From: Patescibacteria group bacterium
GTDB lineage: Bacteria > Patescibacteriota > Microgenomatia > Daviesbacterales > UBA10151
Length of the DNA stretch: 14,699 nt
NCBI GenBank assembly: GCA_018817205.1
Contig: JAHIUE010000068.1
Coordinates: 1-14,699, forward strand
Direction: 5' to 3'
The notes beneath the pieces were generated by a model, which saw only the letters and a program-made list of their open reading frames with translations, had not been told where the DNA came from and did not search any database. A program made the translations under genes and the position numbers. Shown piece by piece: positions 6,624-12,803 of this stretch. How positions within the stretch are numbered: the stretch's first letter is position 1; the number at the start of each line of letters is the position of its first letter.

Positions 6624-6627
6624 TTTT

Positions 6628-7734
6628 TTATCCCCCTACCATCTTCTTCAATAAATCCAAAGTTCGAGTCTGTCTTAAGGCATGCCTCAAATGCAATCTT
6701 GGTTCTTGAGTTTCAAACTGCGCTTTAACTTTGGCGTCCTGTATTTTATCAATTTCTGCTTTTAACTCATCATCGGTAATGGCAACATTTTCCATCCTGG
6801 CAATTTCCGCCAACCCCAACTCCATTCTGACATTTTTCTCCGCCTGCACCCTCCATTCATTTTTAAGTTGGTCCAAAGTTTTACCCTGACCTTTTAGATA
6901 ATCCTCAAGTAAAAGTCCCATATCGGCAACCCGCCTTTGAAGAGAAACCAGCATTCTGTTTAATTCGTCGGTAATTAAAATTTCCGGCAATTCTACGGTG
7001 GTAATTTTTTCTACCTCCTGCAAAATAGCCTCTTCAAAATCCAATTCGTTATTGTAAGAAACATTTGATTCCAAATCTTTTCTGATTTTACCTTTAAGGT
7101 CGGTTATTGAAAGTGCTCCCATTGCCCTGGCGAATTCATCGTTTGGTACATCAGCTTGCCCGTTTGTAGGAGTTACTTGAGTTTGACCAGGTTGGAAATT
7201 GATTGATCCTGTCTGACCCGGCTGATTTTGTGTTACTGAAGGCCCGCCTAGACCGCCGCTGGGCGAGGCTGGCTGTTTCGTTTTCCATCTTTTATAAAGA
7301 TCGTCTATCGCTTTATTTACTTCCTCATCTGTCACAGATTTTGATGCCGGCCTTACAACTTTAATGGCTTTGTAATTTCCTACACTTATCTGTGGTCTGT
7401 TAGTAATAGTTGCTTTATATTGCAACTGAGTCCCTTTAACAAAAGAGGTTAAATCGTATTTCGGGTAATCAATAGGGACAATGTCAGTGCCTTTTAATGC
7501 CTCAATTAAAAATTGCGGCATGGCCACTTTTAATACCTCATCCTGGAGCTTGATACCTAAATTTTGTTCTGCCATAGCTAAGGGGGCGGCACCTTTTCTA
7601 AATCCGGGAAGCTCTATATCGGCTGCCATTTTTTGTAATGTAGCATCCCAGGTTGCTTGTAGATCTGTCCAAGGCGCTGTAATAGTAATTTCAACTATGC
7701 TTTTAGGCTGTTTAATTATATTTTTTGCAATCAT
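6628..7734 (-). CDS. tig: Trigger factor lacking the PPIase domain
   Basis: Ribosome-bound chaperone for nascent chains. Residues 1-115 form the ribosome-docking domain with the signature GFRKG (44-48) followed by AAPLAMAEQNLG. After VNKAIDDLYKRWKTKQ (to about residue 150) the FKBP-type isomerase domain expected in the family is absent. In its place is a linker of about 45 residues rich in Pro, Gly, Gln and Thr (GGLGGPSVTQNQPGQTG, then QVTPTNGQADVP). The helical chaperone domain follows from NDEFARAMG to the end, including EILITDELNRML and LRHALRQTRTLDLLKKM. Total length is 368 residues versus about 430 in E. coli. There is no Shine-Dalgarno sequence, but a promoter is predicted 9 bases upstream. 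Confidence 0.92.
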   Translation of the reverse strand: MIAKNIIKQPKSIVEITITAPWTDLQATWDATLQKMAADIELPGFRKGAAPLAMAEQNLGIKLQDEVLKVAMPQFLIEALKGTDIVPIDYPKYDLTSFVKGTQLQYKATITNRPQISVGNYKAIKVVRPASKSVTDEEVNKAIDDLYKRWKTKQPASPSGGLGGPSVTQNQPGQTGSINFQPGQTQVTPTNGQADVPNDEFARAMGALSITDLKGKIRKDLESNVSYNNELDFEEAILQEVEKITTVELPEILITDELNRMLVSLQRRVADMGLLLEDYLKGQGKTLDQLKNEWRVQAEKNVRMELGLAEIARMENVAITDDELKAEIDKIQDAKVKAQFETQEPRLHLRHALRQTRTLDLLKKMVGG

Positions 7735-7743
7735 GTGTAACGT

Positions 7744-7772
7744 AATTTAACAGAAAACCAGCTTAAAATCAA
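7744..7772 (-). promoter_or_regulatory. Predicted promoter for tig, near-leaderless
   Basis: Minus-strand TTGATT (7767-7772), a 17-base spacer, and TAAATT (7744-7749) lie in the 34-base gap between proS and tig. The -10 box ends 9 bases before the tig ATG, so the mRNA would start within a few bases of the start codon. Both boxes match the consensus at only four of six positions. Confidence 0.4.
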
Positions 7773-9016
7773 TCGGAAAGCTCTATCATCTTAATCAATT
7801 CTTTCAAAGAAACAAATTTTGTCTCCTTTTCCGACCTCTTTTTGACCTCTAATTTATCTTGGGTTTTTTTGGAAACTACTACCCTGAAAGGAATACCAAT
7901 CAAATCCGCATCTGCAAACTTTACCCCGGCCGAAACATCCGACCTATCATCATAAAGCACCTCAATCCCTTCTGTCCTTCGACTTCGCTCAGGATCTTCG
8001 ACTTGCAACAATTTATAAATTTTTTCTGCTTCATCCATAACTTTCTTATCTTCTAAATCCAACCCTACCAGATGAATTTGAAATGGTGCTACAGATTCCG
8101 GCCAGATAATGCCTTGCCCGTCATGGAAAACTTCAACTATTGCCCCCATACAGCGGGAAATTCCCAAACCATAGCAGCCGGCAGAAACAATTTTTTTCTC
8201 ACCATTTTTATCGGTAAAGTACAGATTAAAAACTTCAGCATATGACCTTTTTAAAGGAAAGATATTTCCTACTTCAATAGCCCTTTTTTCCTGCAGGCCA
8301 CCACCGCATTCAAGGCATTTTTTATCCTGGACAAGCTCTTTGTTGATAACACTACTGCACTTCTCGCAAACAAATATGGTATCTTCGCCGGAAGGTGTCA
8401 TCACCTGAAATTCTTCCGAAAGATCCGAAAATGTTCCACCCCCTGCTTTGGTTTTTAAAACATCAAGTCCTATTTTTTTGAAAATCTTAATATAAACTGC
8501 CCTGACTTTTTCATAATACGCATCCCTGTCTTCATCTGAGACATGGAAAGAGTACAAATCCTTCATTAAAAATTCCCGCCCGCGAAGTAATCCTGCCTTT
8601 GCTCGAGGTTCGTTTCTAAATTTCATCTGGATCTGGTAAAGACAAAGCGGCAAATCTTTGTAGGATTTGACATACTCGGAAAGCAGGGGATAAATTATTT
8701 CCTCATGCGATGGGCCTAAAACAACATCTTCCAATTTGTACAATACATCAAAACTTTTTAACCTTCCTGTTTTCGCCCAATTAGCTTTCGGGTGAAGTAC
8801 CGGCATGAGCATTTCCTGCCCGCCTATTTTATCCATTTCCTCCCGGACAATATCGGAAATTTTATCAAGAACCCTCCATCCCAAAGGTAAATATGTATAT
8901 ACCCCAGCCATTTCCTGATGAATAAACCCTGCCCTAACCAAAAGTTGCTGGTTAATCGACTCGGCACCAGATGGAGCTTTCTTTAAAGTTTTCGGAAAAA
9001 GTAGCGAATATTTCAC
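7769..9016 (-). CDS. proS: Prolyl-tRNA synthetase, short form without editing insertion
   Basis: Charges tRNA-Pro. The 415 residues hold class II motif 1 (GVYTYLPLGWRVLDKI, from 38), motif 2 (FRNEPRAKAGLLRGREFLMKD, from 133) and motif 3 (GCYGLGISR, from 280), then the anticodon-binding domain. Between motifs 2 and 3 the roughly 180-residue editing insertion of typical bacterial enzymes is missing; a small zinc ribbon (Cys217, Cys220, Cys234, Cys237) stands there. Residues 339-348 carry an extra peptide with DPERSRR, encoded by a dispersed repeat. The start is a GTG at 9014-9016, the only start codon giving the normal MKYSLLFPKTL N terminus. Confidence 0.95.
   Translation of the reverse strand: MKYSLLFPKTLKKAPSGAESINQQLLVRAGFIHQEMAGVYTYLPLGWRVLDKISDIVREEMDKIGGQEMLMPVLHPKANWAKTGRLKSFDVLYKLEDVVLGPSHEEIIYPLLSEYVKSYKDLPLCLYQIQMKFRNEPRAKAGLLRGREFLMKDLYSFHVSDEDRDAYYEKVRAVYIKIFKKIGLDVLKTKAGGGTFSDLSEEFQVMTPSGEDTIFVCEKCSSVINKELVQDKKCLECGGGLQEKRAIEVGNIFPLKRSYAEVFNLYFTDKNGEKKIVSAGCYGLGISRCMGAIVEVFHDGQGIIWPESVAPFQIHLVGLDLEDKKVMDEAEKIYKLLQVEDPERSRRTEGIEVLYDDRSDVSAGVKFADADLIGIPFRVVVSKKTQDKLEVKKRSEKETKFVSLKELIKMIELSD
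7975..7995. repeat. Dispersed 21-bp repeat inside proS
   Basis: All 21 bases match 971-991 in the ybaB-recR spacer. On the proS strand the repeat encodes DPERSRR in frame, between the helix AEKIYKLLQ and the strand GIEVLYDD. A further partial copy (cttcgactt at 7996-8004) follows directly. Confidence 0.85.
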
Positions 9017-9027
9017 TAATTCTATTG

Positions 9028-9068
9028 TATCACGGAAACAGTTTGCGGATGTCGGAGTAAGTTATTAG
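9028..9068. repeat. Second copy of the rseP 3' end, beside proS (direct repeat A)
   Basis: Identical at 39 of 41 positions to 9701-9741, the true end of rseP. On the minus strand it still reads ITYSDIRKLFP followed by TGA (9030-9032), 13 bases before the proS start. Both mismatches are in third codon positions and are synonymous (Thr, Tyr). It supplies the stop codon of the small gene upstream (9065-9067). Confidence 0.93.
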
Positions 9069-9349
9069 GCCAATTTAGACCTGTGGGTTAAAATGTTAGC
9101 CCAAGTCAACATATCTTCAGCCCATTCATAGTTTAATTTCGGATTATTTTTTAAAACTGAAAACGAGTTTTTGAATAATTGATATGTCTTTTCAAAACGT
9201 GGATTTCTTGGTGAATTTTCCAATTCTTTAAGATATCCTGCGGTTTCTTCCAGAAACTGTGAAATTCTGATCTGCTTTCCTTCCATCGCCCATCTGGAAA
9301 TCCTACCCAAATTTACGGCAATATTCAATGTCAATTCTCTCGCATTCAT
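9065..9349 (-). CDS. Small helical hypothetical protein, cassette gene 2
   Basis: A 94-residue protein I do not recognise. It looks all-helical and mixed in charge (MNARELTLNIAVNLGRISRW; RISQFLEETAGYLKELE; NYEWAEDMLTWANIL), without membrane segments, cysteines or a known motif. Its ATG (9347-9349) overlaps the stop of the DUF5674-like gene by 4 bases (ATGA), so the two are probably translated together and may form one functional unit, for example a complex or a toxin-antitoxin-like pair; that is speculation. Its TAA stop lies in the duplicated rseP end, as expected if the gene arrived with an insertion. A real protein is supported by the coupling and by the frame filling the gap. Confidence 0.75.
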   Translation of the reverse strand: MNARELTLNIAVNLGRISRWAMEGKQIRISQFLEETAGYLKELENSPRNPRFEKTYQLFKNSFSVLKNNPKLNYEWAEDMLTWANILTHRSKLA

Positions 9350-9700
9350 AAATTTATCCCCAATAATTTTGATGCAATTTTCTTTATTTTATCTCTTATT
9401 TCCTGCGAGAGCACCTCCCGACTATTATTACCCTGATTAGGCCTGATGTTTATCATTGAATCAAAATCAATTTCCTCTGTTTCTAGATCAATTCCTCCAC
9501 CCCAAAGATCATTTTGTTTTGAATCATTTTTCAAAAGAAGCTGCTCGCCGTCTACATGTCTTGTTCCGCCGGCTGTCATAATTTCTCGGGAAATATCGAC
9601 TACAATTTTTATGTATCCATCCAGATCTTCTGATATTTTTTTGAGATTTGCCTGGTCTATTTTGGATCCAATTAGCTTAAGCATTGCAGTTAGTTTAACA
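9069..9700. mobile_element. Putative integrated two-gene cassette between rseP and proS
   Basis: This interval of 632 bases lies between the two 41-bp copies of the rseP 3' end and contains nearly all of the two small coupled genes. Without it, and with one repeat copy, rseP would end 13 bases before proS, a natural operon junction. Integration at a gene's 3' end with restoration of the gene is a known habit of small integrative elements, but no integrase or transposase is present here, so movement in trans or homologous recombination would be needed. Confidence 0.5.
9346..9684 (-). CDS. DUF5674-like hypothetical protein, cassette gene 1
   Basis: A 112-residue soluble protein. The pattern KIVVDISREIMTAGGTRHVDGEQLLLKNDSKQNDLWGGGI (30-69) followed by IDFDSMINIRPNQGNNSREV resembles, from memory, the DUF5674 family common in candidate-phyla bacteria and cyanobacteria, whose function is unknown. 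The conserved-looking HVDGE...LLLK, DLWG and SMINIRPNQGN blocks may form an active or binding site. It starts 18 bases after the rseP stop and overlaps the next small gene by 4 bases. Both genes lie between direct copies of the rseP 3' end, which suggests they entered as a unit. Confidence 0.8.
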   Translation of the reverse strand: MLKLIGSKIDQANLKKISEDLDGYIKIVVDISREIMTAGGTRHVDGEQLLLKNDSKQNDLWGGGIDLETEEIDFDSMINIRPNQGNNSREVLSQEIRDKIKKIASKLLGINL

Positions 9701-9741
9701 TATCACGGAAACAGTTTGCGGATGTCGGAATAGGTTATTAG
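9701..9741. repeat. Authentic rseP 3' end (direct repeat B)
   Basis: This partner of 9028-9068 encodes the last residues of RseP (ITYSDIRKLFP) and its TGA stop (9703-9705). Homology between copies begins at CTAATAAC and ends just after the stop; flanking bases on both sides differ. Confidence 0.93.
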
Positions 9742-10794
9742 AATAATCAAACCCATCAGAATCAGAAAACCTATCTGATGAACCATTCTTTCAACATCCG
9801 CTTTGACTTTTTTGCGAGTTACAGCTTCAATTGTCAAAAACAGCAGTCTCCCTCCGTCTAGCGCGGGTATTGGCAGAATATTAAATATAGCCAAAGTTAA
9901 AGAGATTATCCCTACAAACCAAAGGTACGGCAAAACAGCTATCCATCCTAAAGATAGAATGTCATTGGTAATAACAGCCAAACCCACCGGACCGGAAATT
10001 GATTCTGAAGCCTGTCCGAAACCTTCACTGAAAAGTTGACCGGATAATGTTCCTAGCCCGTAAAACGTAAGTCTTGTCAAATCCCAACTATAACTTATTC
10101 CGGAAAACATCTTTTCCTGTAGAGTTAAATACTGTTTAAATGGAATTGGTGAAAATATTACTCCTATTAGAAAATCCCCGTTATCCGCTTTTTTGGGAAT
10201 CACATCAACAGATCTTATATTTTTGCCGTCAATATCGGACAAGGTTAGCGCAACTGCTTCGCCTTTTTTCTCTTGTATAAGTTTTCTGGCCATATCAATA
10301 TCGGATATTTTTTGATTATCTATCTTAAACAATTTCTCTCCGCTTCTTACTCCGGCGCTTTGAGCGGGAAATCCTTCTTGAGTCCGTAAAATATATACGG
10401 CCTGCTCCGGTACGGGATAAATGATCCTAAAATTTTGCGAGATAATCACAATATAGAAAAGTGCCCAGGCAAGAACTAGATTCATCGAAACTCCTGCAAG
10501 CACTACCAATATTCTTTGCCAAACGGTTTTTGCCCGAAAATCCCTGCTTTTTTTATCGATAGTCATCATATCCACTTCGTCTTCGCCCATTAATCTGACA
10601 AATCCCCCAAAAGGGAGCCAGTTCATGGAATATATAGTCTCGCCGATTTTTTTACCCCAAGCACGGGGAGGAATGCCAAATCCAAATTCTTCAACCTTAA
10701 TGCCAAATTTTTTAGCCACTAAAAAGTGTCCAAACTCATGGACAAGAACAAGAATTAATAAGGTAATTACAAAGACGATAATCGAGAAAAACAT
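9703..10794 (-). CDS. rseP: RIP metalloprotease RseP (site-2 protease)
   Basis: A membrane-embedded zinc protease that cuts transmembrane substrates such as anti-sigma factors or leftover signal peptides. The 363 residues show a first membrane helix carrying HEFGH (His19, Glu20, His23), then AKKFGIKVEEFGFGIPPRAWG, a second hydrophobic segment (ILVVLAGVSMNLVLAWALFYIVI), one PDZ domain (about 125-200; EGFPAQSAGVRSGEKLFKID), and the C-terminal helices with the third zinc-ligand motif NILPIPALDGGR. The ATG follows the frr stop directly (zero-base gap), so the genes are co-translated. Downstream its 3' end has been duplicated. Family length is normal. Confidence 0.96.
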   Translation of the reverse strand: MFFSIIVFVITLLILVLVHEFGHFLVAKKFGIKVEEFGFGIPPRAWGKKIGETIYSMNWLPFGGFVRLMGEDEVDMMTIDKKSRDFRAKTVWQRILVVLAGVSMNLVLAWALFYIVIISQNFRIIYPVPEQAVYILRTQEGFPAQSAGVRSGEKLFKIDNQKISDIDMARKLIQEKKGEAVALTLSDIDGKNIRSVDVIPKKADNGDFLIGVIFSPIPFKQYLTLQEKMFSGISYSWDLTRLTFYGLGTLSGQLFSEGFGQASESISGPVGLAVITNDILSLGWIAVLPYLWFVGIISLTLAIFNILPIPALDGGRLLFLTIEAVTRKKVKADVERMVHQIGFLILMGLIILITYSDIRKLFP

Positions 10795-11349
10795 TTATAT
10801 TTGCGTCAGTTCTTCTTCTTTAGCTTTCCCCAGATTTTCAATTTCAAGGATTTTTTTATCTACCAGTTCCTGCAAAATCTTTTCCCTTCTGAAAAACTCA
10901 TCCTCCCCAAAAACGCTTTCTTCCTGGTCTTTTTTCCATTCATTTCTGAAATCATGCCTTATTTGCCTGATTGAAACATTTGCCTCTTCTGTTTTTTGGT
11001 GTAAAAGTTTAATAAATTCCTCCCGTCTTTCGGCAGTGAGCGGAGGTATAGGCAAACGGATCAGCGTTCCTTCATTGGAGGGATTCAAACCCAAATTTGC
11101 TTCCTGAATACTCTTAATGACTTTATCCAAAATTGTCGCATCCCAGACTTGAACTGTTAAAAGGGTGGGTTGGGGAGCGGAAATATTCCCAACTTCATTA
11201 AGTTTCATTTTGGAACCATAAACCTCAACAGAAATATTTTCTATCAGAGCTGGGTTTGCCCGACCGGCACGGATCCCGGCAATCTCCATCTTAAAATGAT
11301 GAAGAGCCGCATCTATTTTTTGATTTGGTTCTGTTAATACCGGATCCAT
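10795..11349 (-). CDS. frr: Ribosome recycling factor
   Basis: Splits post-termination ribosomes together with EF-G. The 184 residues match the family over their whole length: IDAALHHFKMEIAGIRAGRANPALIENISVEVYGSKMKLNEVG, then LLTVQVWDATILDKVIKSIQEANLGLNPSNEGTLIRLPIPPLTAERREEFIKLLHQKTEEANVSIRQIRHDF, and a C-terminal helix. The ATG overlaps the tsf stop by one base (TAATG) and is preceded by an AGGGGA stretch that could act as a Shine-Dalgarno sequence. The rpsB-tsf-frr order lacks pyrH, which often sits between tsf and frr. Confidence 0.96.
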   Translation of the reverse strand: MDPVLTEPNQKIDAALHHFKMEIAGIRAGRANPALIENISVEVYGSKMKLNEVGNISAPQPTLLTVQVWDATILDKVIKSIQEANLGLNPSNEGTLIRLPIPPLTAERREEFIKLLHQKTEEANVSIRQIRHDFRNEWKKDQEESVFGEDEFFRREKILQELVDKKILEIENLGKAKEEELTQI

Positions 11350-11798
11350 TATTCCCCTAATGCTATTCTTTCAAATCTTCCGACTTGAATATTCTCACCT
11401 AATTTCCCTATTACCCCCTTGATTAATTGATCTACTGTCAGGGAATTATCCCTTATATATTCTTGGGACAAAAGATCCTCAACCGAAGATGGTTTCATTG
11501 AAGCAATTTGTAAAACCAGTTCATGGGCCAGATTTTTAAAATCGTCTGTCTTTGCCACAAAATCAGTCTCACAAAGAAGTTCAACCAAAACTCCAACCTT
11601 GCCAGAGTGGGAATAAACTTCCACTAATCCGGCTTTGACTTCCCTGCCGGATTTTGATTTGGCCCTGTCAAAACCTTTCTCTTTTAACCACTGCTTGGCT
11701 TTTGACATATCTCCATTAGATTCTTTAAGGGCTTCTTTGCAGTCGGCAATCCCTGCTCCTGTTTGTTCTCTTAGTTTTTTTATCAAGTTTAAGTCCAT
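11349..11798 (-). CDS. tsf: Elongation factor Ts, half-length form
   Basis: Guanine nucleotide exchange factor for EF-Tu. Only 149 residues, compared with about 280 in E. coli and about 196 in Thermus. Visible parts are the N-terminal UBA-like domain (IKKLREQTGAGIADCKEALKES, then AKQWLKEKGF) and one core subdomain with the key CETDFVAKTDDFKNLAHELVLQIA block, ending GKLGENIQVGRFERIALGE. The second core subdomain and the coiled-coil are absent, so it may act as a homodimer, as in Thermus. The stop is clean and frr follows in a TAATG overlap, so this is not a frameshift. Its own ATG overlaps the rpsB stop in the same way. Confidence 0.95.
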   Translation of the reverse strand: MDLNLIKKLREQTGAGIADCKEALKESNGDMSKAKQWLKEKGFDRAKSKSGREVKAGLVEVYSHSGKVGVLVELLCETDFVAKTDDFKNLAHELVLQIASMKPSSVEDLLSQEYIRDNSLTVDQLIKGVIGKLGENIQVGRFERIALGE

Positions 11799-12634
11799 TA
11801 TTTTACAACTCTTTCAAAATCTTTAACTGTTTCTTTTTCTACTTTTTCCTCTGCTTCTGCCACTTCTTCCGTTAAAGTTGTTTCTTCTGCGGCTTTTACC
11901 TTAGCAGCCTTTTCTTCTTTTTCTTTCGATTTTGCAGCCACTTTGCCTGCCTCCTTTTTACCCTCGCCATAAGCATTGGCAATTGCTGTTACCAGTATTG
12001 TAATAGATTTTATGGCATCATCGTTACCGGGTATTGGGTGATCAATTTGTGTAGGATCACAGTTTGAATCTGCAAGCGCCACAACCGGGATACCTAACCT
12101 TATTGCTTCCCTCACAGCAATGTTTTCCGAAACCGCATCTGTGACAAAAATTGCATCAGGCAAACCTTCCAGATCCAAAACACCGGAAAAATCTTTTTCC
12201 AGTTTTTCCATTTTTCTGTTCAGTAAAAGCTGTTCTTTTTTTGTGTATTTTGAAAGCTCACCTTTTTCTTTTTGGATTTTAAAATCTTTTAGAAGTTTAA
12301 TATTTTTCTTTATTTCTTCGTGGTTTGTTAAAAAACCACCCATCCAACGCTCAATTAAATACGGGGCTTGCAACTGTTTTGCCAATCCTTCGACAATAGG
12401 CCTTGCCTGCTTTTTTGTTCCCACAAATAGCAAAACTTTCCCACTTTGGCCCAGATTGTAAACAAATTCGCAGGCTTCCTTTAAAAGTTCATCCGATTTT
12501 GTTAAATCAATTACGGAAACCCCGTCTTTTGCCCCATAAATATATGGCCGCATCCGCGGATGGCCGCGGCGAACCTGGTGTCCAAAATGAACACCTGCTT
12601 CTAAAAGTTCCTGTAATGTAGGAAGTTTGTACAT
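11798..12634 (-). CDS. rpsB: 30S ribosomal protein uS2
   Basis: The 278 residues carry family blocks in order: ELLEAGVHFGHQVRRGHPRMRPYIYGAKDGVSVIDL, LLFVGTKKQARPIVE, YLIERWMGGFLTNHEEI, DLEGLPDAIFVTDAVSENIAVREAIRLGIPVVALADSNCDP. From about residue 225 a Lys/Glu/Ala-rich tail (KKEAGKVAAKSKEKEEK and on) extends beyond the usual end. Such charged extensions are frequent in bacterial S2. The start has a strong Shine-Dalgarno sequence (GAGGAGG, 12645-12651), and its leader folds in a way that suggests feedback control by S2. It is the first gene of rpsB-tsf-frr-rseP. Confidence 0.97.
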   Translation of the reverse strand: MYKLPTLQELLEAGVHFGHQVRRGHPRMRPYIYGAKDGVSVIDLTKSDELLKEACEFVYNLGQSGKVLLFVGTKKQARPIVEGLAKQLQAPYLIERWMGGFLTNHEEIKKNIKLLKDFKIQKEKGELSKYTKKEQLLLNRKMEKLEKDFSGVLDLEGLPDAIFVTDAVSENIAVREAIRLGIPVVALADSNCDPTQIDHPIPGNDDAIKSITILVTAIANAYGEGKKEAGKVAAKSKEKEEKAAKVKAAEETTLTEEVAEAEEKVEKETVKDFERVVK

Positions 12635-12720
12635 AGTCTCTTAACCTCCTCATAGTCTGTAGTATCAGAGACTTAACCGCAATCATGAAAACTGATTGTG
12701 GTTAAACTATGAGTGTGTAA
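12635..12720 (-). promoter_or_regulatory. rpsB leader RNA with predicted H-type pseudoknot over the Shine-Dalgarno site
   Basis: On the transcript, three pairings are visible. S1: CTCATAGT (12706-12713) with ACTATGAG (12649-12656), 8 bp plus one wobble. S3: an internal hairpin of 13 pairs with one mismatch, arms 12673-12685 and 12693-12705. S2: AGTCTCT (12667-12673) with AGAGACT (12635-12641), 7 bp. S1 and S2 interleave, which defines a pseudoknot, with GAGGAGG (12645-12651) caught between them and S2 ending at the ATG. The predicted transcript start (about 12720) falls just before S1. E. coli rpsB is autoregulated by S2 through a leader pseudoknot, so a similar role here is plausible. Confidence 0.6.
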
Positions 12721-12727
12721 TGCGGAC

Positions 12728-12756
12728 ATTTTAACAAGATCTCTAAAATAAAGCAA
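12728..12756 (-). promoter_or_regulatory. Predicted rpsB operon promoter
   Basis: Minus-strand TTGCTT (12751-12756), a 17-base spacer and TAAAAT (12728-12733, 5/6 match). The start would be near 12720, giving an 86-base leader. It lies back-to-back with the plus-strand promoter at 12764, with 7 bases between the two -35 boxes. Confidence 0.6.
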
Positions 12757-12763
12757 GGCTATC

Positions 12764-12792
12764 TTGAAATTAAAACCTATAGATAGTATAAT
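12764..12792 (+). promoter_or_regulatory. Strong predicted promoter for the plus-strand gene
   Basis: TTGAAA (12764-12769, 5/6) and a perfect TATAAT (12787-12792) are 17 bases apart. Transcription would start around 12799, about 5 bases before the ATG at 12804, so the message should be leaderless or nearly so; there is no Shine-Dalgarno sequence. Confidence 0.7.
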
Positions 12793-12803
12793 CCCTGAAA
12801 AAT

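Noticed and set aside
10625..11107. Plus-strand frame of 160 residues across rseP and frr
   Set aside because: Ser-rich shadow of two well-identified genes on the other strand.
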